Origin: CAZCVI01 sp964502145 | GTDB taxonomy: Bacteria; Acidobacteriota; Aminicenantia; UBA2199 | Direction: 5' to 3' | NCBI GenBank assembly: GCA_964502145.1 | Contig: CAZCVI010000135.1 | Location: 1-12,518 of the forward strand | DNA length: 12,518 nt | Part shown: positions 7,773-12,518 of the stretch, piece after piece | Layout of the letters: every line of letters starts with the position of its first letter | Numbering within the stretch: position 1 is the stretch's first letter | Translations under genes and position numbers: made by a program | Notes under the pieces: model-generated | The model's database searches: none | Told to the model about the DNA's origin: nothing | Seen by the model: the letters and a program-made list of their open reading frames with translations, nothing else

Positions 7773-7801
7773 TTTATACCACAAAATCCAATAAATATCA
7801 A
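7773..7801 (-). promoter_or_regulatory. Promoter of ATPase-nuclease B, placed for a leaderless transcript
   Basis: On the minus strand TTGATA (7796-7801) and TATAAA (7773-7778) are spaced by 17 bases, with TGG before the -10 (extended -10). Each hexamer matches the consensus at five of six positions. Only six bases separate the -10 from the ATG at 7766, so transcription would begin at or beside the start codon. No Shine-Dalgarno site is present. Copy A has the same arrangement, base spacing included. Confidence 0.65.
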
Positions 7802-7847
7802 CGGTGGAAAAAGCCTCCAGAGGTTTCCCCCGCTGATACGCCGTTGA
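7798..7847 (-). terminator. Nested hairpin between ROCO A and ATPase B
   Basis: In the gap after the ROCO A stop, TCAACGG (7798-7804) pairs with CCGTTGA (7841-7847). Inside it an inner stem pairs GGAAA-CCTC with GAGG-TTTCC (7806-7828), with a small bulge. On the minus strand the inner hairpin runs into CTTTTTCC. This looks like a factor-independent terminator that isolates the two modules. Its distal arm overlaps the -35 box of the ATPase B promoter. Confidence 0.5.
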
Positions 7848-7884
7848 AGGGGGGATGGCATCAAAAGCAGAGTAAGTGCTTCTA

Positions 7885-10428
7885 TCAGGCTTGGCTGAGG
7901 CGATTCTTTGCTTGTGCTAATTTGGTTTGTAGAAGCTCATACTCTTCCAAAATGAAGCGGTTCAGTATGTATTGTTTATTCTTTTCTTTTTTTAGGCGAC
8001 GCGCTCTGCTTTCTTCTGCATTAAACATTCTGCCAGTCAAGGCAAAAAAGGCCATATTAACAACAATCAATGCGATGCCAGACAAAAAAGTCCATTGTTC
8101 CATTTTGTTCCAGCCAAACAGGAAAATTAATATCCCCCAAATGATTAAGAGCAGCACAGTCAAAGCGAGAAAACGCCAGGTAAATCGCTTGGCTCGTTTT
8201 TCCGCTATAGCATCGCAGAAATCTTTTAATTCCTGCTCCTTTTTAAATTTTACTTCCCAATCATTGACCTCTGTTAAAAGCAGCTTGGTTTCCTGGGGGT
8301 TCAGGGTGGATGGTCGAACAGTTACGGAAACATGACCTTTGTTATCTTCAGATTGCCGCAGTCTTTCTACTTCACTTTCAATGCCATCCAGTAGTTGTTT
8401 GACCGGGTATTTCTTGCCCAGTTTGCCAATGGTAATAAATAATTCTTCCATTCGTTCCAGGCCGATGAGTTCCTGGTAATCTACGAATTCATTGTTAGTG
8501 TCCGGTAAGGGCACCAGTTCTTTGATCTCTAATTTTTGAAAGGAAGCGTTGATTTCGCGGAGGGTTTTGCGGATCACAGTAAAATAATTTCGTTTTTGTG
8601 CCCCCGTGACCCAAACCGCTATTTTATGGTCGCTTTTATCTGCTTTAATGATGGCCGTGGCACCTAATTCGCGTTCTGCCAATACCACCCCGGTGCGCCA
8701 CTGCAAATTATTTTGGATATCACCACGCATGCGAACAATGAACCGGGGCATAATGCTGTGGGGTAAAAAGTCGTATTTAAAAATAAATTTCAAAGCGGTA
8801 GCATAATCAAAAGCAAAATCCTTCTCCTCCACCTGGAGCAAATCAGGGATAAGAATTTGAGCTTCATTCAATGAGTAACAGAGTTCGAATTTTTTCATTA
8901 GATTGATGATATAAGGATATTTTTCTCTGGGGACGTGAAAAGAGTCCGTGGATTTATTCTTCAATATGTCAGGCAGGCGATTGAGGGCTAAGACACCGTT
9001 GCCAGTGGCGAGAATTTTAGCATTAATAATCTTATAAACCGCATTGGTTGCCCATCGGGGTTCCAATATATGGGTATCGCCCAATTCCAGGGTTTTGAAA
9101 TTCAGGATAACGCCCAGATCATTTAAGAATTCCACCAGGGTTTCTTGACTGGATGAATCGGTAATCTCTTCTTTGAGGCAGATATCGTGGTATTGCTGGC
9201 AGGATATAAAATGGTCCGTCATATTTTCAAGGGTGGTTTTGACATGGAACCAATTGAGCGGCCAGATGGATTGTAGGATGTCAATGTGCAATACACTCTC
9301 TTCTAAAAGTTTTGTAAATGTGTCAAAACCCTCCCCTGATTTACAGGATAAACGACAGAACCCTTTGATATTGGGATATTTATCTTGGAGGAATCTGCGA
9401 TTGACTTCAAAGCCGGGGTTTTCGTCTATTTTATTAATGGCCACCATAATCGGTGAATGGCCGCCGAAGGTTTCGATATGTTTGAGCCAGTATTCCGGGT
9501 CTTCGTCCTTTCTGCCGTCGATGACCACGATATAAAGGCTACGTTTGGAGAGGAAGAACTGGTGTGTGGCGTGCATAATCTCTTGGCCGCCAAAGTCCCA
9601 GAGCCGGATTTTTATTTCCATGTCATTTCTTTGTATGGGCAGAAGATTAATATTGATGCCATCGGTTTGGGGTTCATTCTTATCAAAGGTATTGGATAAT
9701 AATCGTTTAACCAAGGACGTTTTGCCTGCGCCGCCGTCACCCACCAGGAGTACTTTGACCTCATTGAGTTTTTTTTCTGTTCCTTCTTTTAAAGAGCGAA
9801 AATAATCCCTAATGGCAGTCAAGCCTTTCTTTACAATTTCCGGCGGGGGATTTTTAATAGGATTATCGGTAATGCCCAAATAGCTTAGATTATTCAGGTC
9901 TGAGACGAAAGAGAGATCGGTTAATTTATTCCCTCTCAACTCCACCGAGGTTAATCCCTTCAACTCCCGGAGAAACGAGACATCAGTTAATTGATTATAC
10001 CACAAACCGACATAGGTTAAGCCTTTCAATTCGCTTAGAAAGGATGCATCGGTTAATTTATTCACACTCAAATTCACCCAAGTTAACCCTTTCAACTCCC
10101 GTAGGATGGAAAAATTTTTATTACCTTTAATCTTGGCAATATCCAAATGAGTTAAATTGTCCCAGTGGTGGAGGAAATTTATATCGCCCTCTTCCAATTG
10201 GCAGGTATTTATATTTAAATGGCTTACCCGGCCAAGTCGATCAAGAAATCTTAGTACGGGTTTTATAGAAATTTCTACCAAACACAATCCGGTGACAGCG
10301 CCTGTCTCGTCTATGGAGTATCCTTGCATTAAATGCTGGTAATATTCAACAATATCGTTAAGATCGAGCTTCTCCAATTGCACTTGCAGTATCTTCTCCA
10401 TCTCTCGGATGATTTCAATATCAGTCAT
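7885..10428 (-). CDS. ROCO protein A: LRR - Roc GTPase - COR - two-helix membrane tail
   Basis: This 847-residue paralogue of ROCO B shares its N-terminal domain (MTDIEIIREM versus MTDFEIIHKM), LRRs, GTPase and COR. The LRR part has three ELKGL units (111-176) plus a last unit, against seven plus one in B. GTPase motifs are intact: GDGGAGKT (230-237), WDFGGQE (277-283), NKID (332-335) and SCK (361-363). COR motifs include PRFIVRM (561-567) and the segment VDYQELIGLERM. Similarity to B stops near residue 690. After a spacer and a charged helix come two membrane segments (about 751-772 and 779-799), then a basic/coiled-coil end (805-847) rich in R, K and E. A two-helix domain flanked by helices resembles 2TM effector modules of bacterial conflict systems (SLATT-like), so membrane disruption on activation is plausible. 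That role is inference. ATG 10428 has GGGAGG five bases upstream. Confidence 0.92.
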   Translation of the reverse strand: MTDIEIIREMEKILQVQLEKLDLNDIVEYYQHLMQGYSIDETGAVTGLCLVEISIKPVLRFLDRLGRVSHLNINTCQLEEGDINFLHHWDNLTHLDIAKIKGNKNFSILRELKGLTWVNLSVNKLTDASFLSELKGLTYVGLWYNQLTDVSFLRELKGLTSVELRGNKLTDLSFVSDLNNLSYLGITDNPIKNPPPEIVKKGLTAIRDYFRSLKEGTEKKLNEVKVLLVGDGGAGKTSLVKRLLSNTFDKNEPQTDGININLLPIQRNDMEIKIRLWDFGGQEIMHATHQFFLSKRSLYIVVIDGRKDEDPEYWLKHIETFGGHSPIMVAINKIDENPGFEVNRRFLQDKYPNIKGFCRLSCKSGEGFDTFTKLLEESVLHIDILQSIWPLNWFHVKTTLENMTDHFISCQQYHDICLKEEITDSSSQETLVEFLNDLGVILNFKTLELGDTHILEPRWATNAVYKIINAKILATGNGVLALNRLPDILKNKSTDSFHVPREKYPYIINLMKKFELCYSLNEAQILIPDLLQVEEKDFAFDYATALKFIFKYDFLPHSIMPRFIVRMRGDIQNNLQWRTGVVLAERELGATAIIKADKSDHKIAVWVTGAQKRNYFTVIRKTLREINASFQKLEIKELVPLPDTNNEFVDYQELIGLERMEELFITIGKLGKKYPVKQLLDGIESEVERLRQSEDNKGHVSVTVRPSTLNPQETKLLLTEVNDWEVKFKKEQELKDFCDAIAEKRAKRFTWRFLALTVLLLIIWGILIFLFGWNKMEQWTFLSGIALIVVNMAFFALTGRMFNAEESRARRLKKEKNKQYILNRFILEEYELLQTKLAQAKNRLSQA
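9901..10098 (-). repeat. Three 66-base LRR units of ROCO A
   Basis: Three head-to-tail 66-base units encode residues 111-176. They keep the ELKGLT and NxLTD core but differ from one another at many silent and coding sites, unlike the nearly uniform array in ROCO B. A fourth, degenerate unit (residues 177-198) joins to the linker NPPPEIVKKGL shared by both proteins. Confidence 0.88.
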
Positions 10429-10586
10429 AACAACCTCCCTGCTTTTTCAATATTCTATTGTGTACTATAGTGAAGAGAAAGTCAAGGGGAAAGAGGTTCA
10501 ATGTCTGGTGAACGAGGTTCGCCGCAGGCGTTTAAAGATTGCCCGTAGGGCGCCTACGTTAACCATTAACCATTAACAATTTTTAC
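10429..10586 (-). other. Intergenic region between ATPase A and ROCO A
   Basis: This is the second copy of the 151-base region at 5840-5990, seven bases longer because CCATTAA is present twice in tandem (near 10563-10576). It holds the ROCO A promoter and the 10544-10558 hairpin. I see no small gene in it. Confidence 0.65.
10434..10485 (-). promoter_or_regulatory. Promoter and ribosome binding site of ROCO A
   Basis: TTGACT (10480-10485), 17 bases, CACAAT (10457-10462), the palindrome ACTATAGT in the spacer (10464-10471) and GGGAGG (10434-10439), five bases before the ATG. The whole element is identical to that of ROCO B, although the gene beyond it has diverged. This fits shared regulation of the two ROCO genes, or simply a recent sequence exchange. 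Confidence 0.5.
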
Positions 10587-12362
10587 TTAACAATTAATCT
10601 TTTCCTTCCCTTTCTCAAGCCAGCGATCATTATCACTGCACGCGATGCCTTTCTCCTGGCAATATTCTTCCGCTTCCTGCGTAAATCCACTCAAAGAGAA
10701 GATAAACGCGATGGTACGCTCAAGTTTTTCGATCTTTTTGACCTCTTCATATTTAACCAGGAAAGCTTCCGCTTCTTCCTTGGAGAATTTTTTGGCATCT
10801 CGGTTTTTCACTTCGCCAATGATGGAATAATCTTCAGGGTGTTCAGCGCGGGCGAAAATATCCACATTAAAATTCTTGCCGTGCTGCGGTGCATAGTTGA
10901 ACCGCCAGACGGTTTTATACTTGGAAAAGTTAAAATCCGCGGGCAGATACCGGGTGATGGATTTCAGGAACTCATTGTTTTCGCGGGCGTGAAATTGGAG
11001 TAAATCGTAAAGGGAATACTCGGCATAATTTCCTTTGATGAAATTATATTTTCCTGATAATTGATTGAATTGGTTTTTAATTTTTTGCAGTTCCTCGTGG
11101 TATTCCTTGGTAATGTTGCGGACATCGAAGGCTTGGATTTCTTCTTCGTAGACGCTGCGGAACACCTTGTCAAAAATATTATCCTTTACTCCCTGGTAGC
11201 GAAAATTTGAACCCCCCTGGGCCACAATATCGGAGTTTACCAGGGCATTTAGTTTTTCTTCCAGCTTCGCATCCGTCATGTCCAGTTTTAAATCATCCAG
11301 TATTTCTTGACGGGTAACTTCGCGGTCTCTATTTTTACAGAGATACAGAACAATATTTTTGCCATTGCGGTCGTTGATGCGAGGCAAGGCACTGGCAATG
11401 TATTCCATCCAGGTGGATTTAATTTCCCCCCGGAAATCCAGGGTCTCAAATTCCAGGGTTTTGGTTACCCCATCCAACGTGGTCAGGTCCTTATCCTCGT
11501 AATCAGAACACATAATAGAACTAATATAAAAGGGACTGCCTTCGGCTATTTGCGCGATCAAATAAACGGTCTCTTCCGTAACCGGGACATCGAAAAACTG
11601 GGAATACTTGTATACCATTTCTATAGATTCGTCTTGGGGTAGTGTGTATAGGGTTTGTTTCTTAAAACGAGAGGGTAACATCTCCCGCAATAAATTGGTA
11701 AGCCAGCCCACCCAGCTACCCGAGACCAGCAGGGGGGCGATTTTACTTTCCGCAGTGCTTAAATAACTACCAGCCAGCGTATTAGCCAGGTTTTTTTTGG
11801 CTTTATCCCAATAGATCATAGAATTAATAAACTGGAATTCATCGATCAACTGCACAATGTATTCACCCTGCTTCTCAGCAATTATTTTAGGTGCTTCTCG
11901 TACAATTTCCCAGATCAGATCAATGTTTTTTTTCGCGATGGCATGGGCAACACCTTTAATAATCCCACAGAGATAATCAAGCCCCTCTTTTTTTGCAGTT
12001 TGTTCTGCTTTCTCAAAATTGCTTTTGTTTTCTATATTCAAGTATTGGGGATTTCTAGATTTAAAAGCGATGTACTGGTAAATAAAGGTGAAGAAAAAAT
12101 CCATGTAAAAGTCCTGCACCCACATTTTAGTTTCTTTGATCTCATAGTAGAAGGGGATAACACCATCATTCTTATAATACGTGATATTAAACAGCCGTTC
12201 CAAAAGCGCTGTTTTCCCCAGTTTACGACGCGCCAAGATGGCCGTGCTTTTGGATTTCCTTTCCTTGACGTTTTGAATCCAATTAAGGAAAAAGGCCAGT
12301 TCTTTTTTTCTGCCGGTAAACAGGTCCGGGTTCCCGATTCGTTCTTCTTTTGCGTAGTCCAT
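10587..12362 (-). CDS. ATPase-nuclease A: P-loop NTPase with C-terminal PD-(D/E)XK domain
   Basis: A 591-residue paralogue of ATPase B. Walker A reads ARRKLGKT (44-51), with alanine in place of the first glycine but K50 and T51 kept. Walker B is LIDEF (172-176), with the D174-E175 pair typical of hydrolysing ATPases, and SGSW follows at 214-217. Residues 330-400 look like a winged helix (REVTRQEILDDL). The nuclease-like domain has E448 in GNYAEYSL, D500 in NVDIFA and E517-V-K519, the spacing of a PD-(D/E)XK site. No signal peptide or membrane segment is evident, apart from a hydrophobic aromatic-rich stretch near 85-100 that is probably part of the NTPase core. The first 241 residues match copy B at about 60% by eye; residues 242-546 are identical. 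The gene heads the module and has its own promoter. Likely partner: ROCO A, encoded 158 bases downstream. Nuclease activity and target are inferred. Confidence 0.88.
   Translation of the reverse strand: MDYAKEERIGNPDLFTGRKKELAFFLNWIQNVKERKSKSTAILARRKLGKTALLERLFNITYYKNDGVIPFYYEIKETKMWVQDFYMDFFFTFIYQYIAFKSRNPQYLNIENKSNFEKAEQTAKKEGLDYLCGIIKGVAHAIAKKNIDLIWEIVREAPKIIAEKQGEYIVQLIDEFQFINSMIYWDKAKKNLANTLAGSYLSTAESKIAPLLVSGSWVGWLTNLLREMLPSRFKKQTLYTLPQDESIEMVYKYSQFFDVPVTEETVYLIAQIAEGSPFYISSIMCSDYEDKDLTTLDGVTKTLEFETLDFRGEIKSTWMEYIASALPRINDRNGKNIVLYLCKNRDREVTRQEILDDLKLDMTDAKLEEKLNALVNSDIVAQGGSNFRYQGVKDNIFDKVFRSVYEEEIQAFDVRNITKEYHEELQKIKNQFNQLSGKYNFIKGNYAEYSLYDLLQFHARENNEFLKSITRYLPADFNFSKYKTVWRFNYAPQHGKNFNVDIFARAEHPEDYSIIGEVKNRDAKKFSKEEAEAFLVKYEEVKKIEKLERTIAFIFSLSGFTQEAEEYCQEKGIACSDNDRWLEKGKEKINC
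10723..11639 (-). repeat. 917-base tract identical to 6127-7043 (copy A)
   Basis: Partner of the identical tract in ATPase B. Identity begins at 10723, one base after a C/A difference at 10722. It ends at 11639 (codon 242), beyond which the DNA diverges at once. Silent sites are conserved as fully as coding ones, so shared selection cannot explain it. Confidence 0.93.
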
Positions 12363-12368
12363 AGTGTA

Positions 12369-12397
12369 TATATACCATAATTATATGAAAATATCAA
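12369..12397 (-). promoter_or_regulatory. Promoter of ATPase-nuclease A, placed for a leaderless transcript
   Basis: TTGATA (12392-12397), 17 bases, TATATA (12369-12374) with TGG before it, then six bases to the ATG at 12362. Hexamer spacing and distance to the start codon are the same as in copy B, although the spacer sequence has largely diverged. Conservation of the boxes over a diverged background supports a real promoter. Confidence 0.65.
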
Positions 12398-12494
12398 ACG
12401 GCGTATCTATTCAGTTTTTTGGCACAGCCTCACTTCACGATATCACAATAAGTTCTTGATTTCTATCCGCTTTTTGGTTTAGGCTATTGTAGAC

Positions 12495-12510
12495 GCGACA
12501 TCCCTGTCGC
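12495..12510. repeat. Small palindrome GCGACA-TCCC-TGTCGC
   Basis: A perfect six-base stem with a four-base loop, preceded by GTAGAC, lies at the right edge of the window in a gene-free stretch (12398-12518). It looks like a short interspersed palindromic repeat; it could also be the 3-prime hairpin of a gene beyond the window. Nothing else is recognisable in that stretch. Confidence 0.5.
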
Positions 12511-12518
12511 ATTATTTT

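Noticed and set aside
7767..7784. Upstream ATG at 7784 as start of ATPase B
   Set aside because: It adds six residues absent in copy A and would place the start codon within the spacer between the -10 and -35 boxes; ATG 7766 aligns exactly with copy A.
7844..8335. 163-codon + strand frame over the 3-prime end of ROCO A
   Set aside because: It is antisense to the membrane tail of ROCO A, lacks a ribosome site and shows no recognisable motif.
10544..10558. CGTAGG/CCTACG hairpin after ATPase A as a true terminator
   Set aside because: It has no following T-run, and the stem is imperfect in copy B, so evidence is too weak for a terminator call.

Overview
The window looks like bacterial chromosome with moderate, slightly AT-rich base composition, Shine-Dalgarno sites close to GAGGAG/GGGAGG, and short interspersed palindromes between genes. 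A HemW-type radical SAM protein fits a housekeeping backbone. I cannot fix the phylum from sequence alone. Long arrays of near-identical leucine-rich repeats in ROCO proteins and simple palindromic repeats suggest a large-genome environmental bacterium, but that is only an impression.

Left part (1-2965, + strand): a decayed C-terminal fragment of an IS91-type (HUH/Y2) transposase, then about 430 bases without a gene that hold direct and inverted repeats and a candidate promoter. Next come two closely spaced genes: a membrane-anchored calcineurin-like metallophosphoesterase and a HemW-like radical SAM protein.

Right part (2993-12362, - strand): a tandem duplication of a two-gene module. Read in the direction of transcription, the order is ATPase-nuclease A (12362-10587), ROCO A (10428-7885), ATPase-nuclease B (7766-5991), ROCO B (5839-2993). 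Each ATPase gene encodes a P-loop NTPase with a Walker B IDEF motif, a winged-helix-like middle and a C-terminal PD-(D/E)XK nuclease-like domain. Each ROCO gene encodes leucine-rich repeats, a Ras-like Roc GTPase, a COR region and a variable C-terminal tail. Each gene has its own recognisable promoter. The two ATPase promoters are placed so that transcripts would start at or next to the ATG, which suggests leaderless mRNAs. The ROCO genes have a normal promoter and a Shine-Dalgarno site.

The strongest signals lie in how the two modules differ. (1) The ROCO tails are unrelated: A ends in a two-helix membrane domain, B in a soluble domain with a distinctive beta/coiled-coil/WW-rich pattern. (2) The B tail begins at an internal ATG preceded by a perfect AGGAGGT seven bases upstream, so it may also be made as a separate 123-residue protein, or may be a recently fused gene. 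(3) A 917-base stretch of the two ATPase genes is identical, while the NTPase halves differ at roughly 40% of residues, which points to recent gene conversion. (4) The LRR array has seven near-identical 66-base units in B but three diverged units in A. Together these suggest a fast-evolving, modular sensing-and-effector system, plausibly for defence or regulated cell death. That function is inference. I do not recognise this ATPase-nuclease + ROCO pair as a named system.
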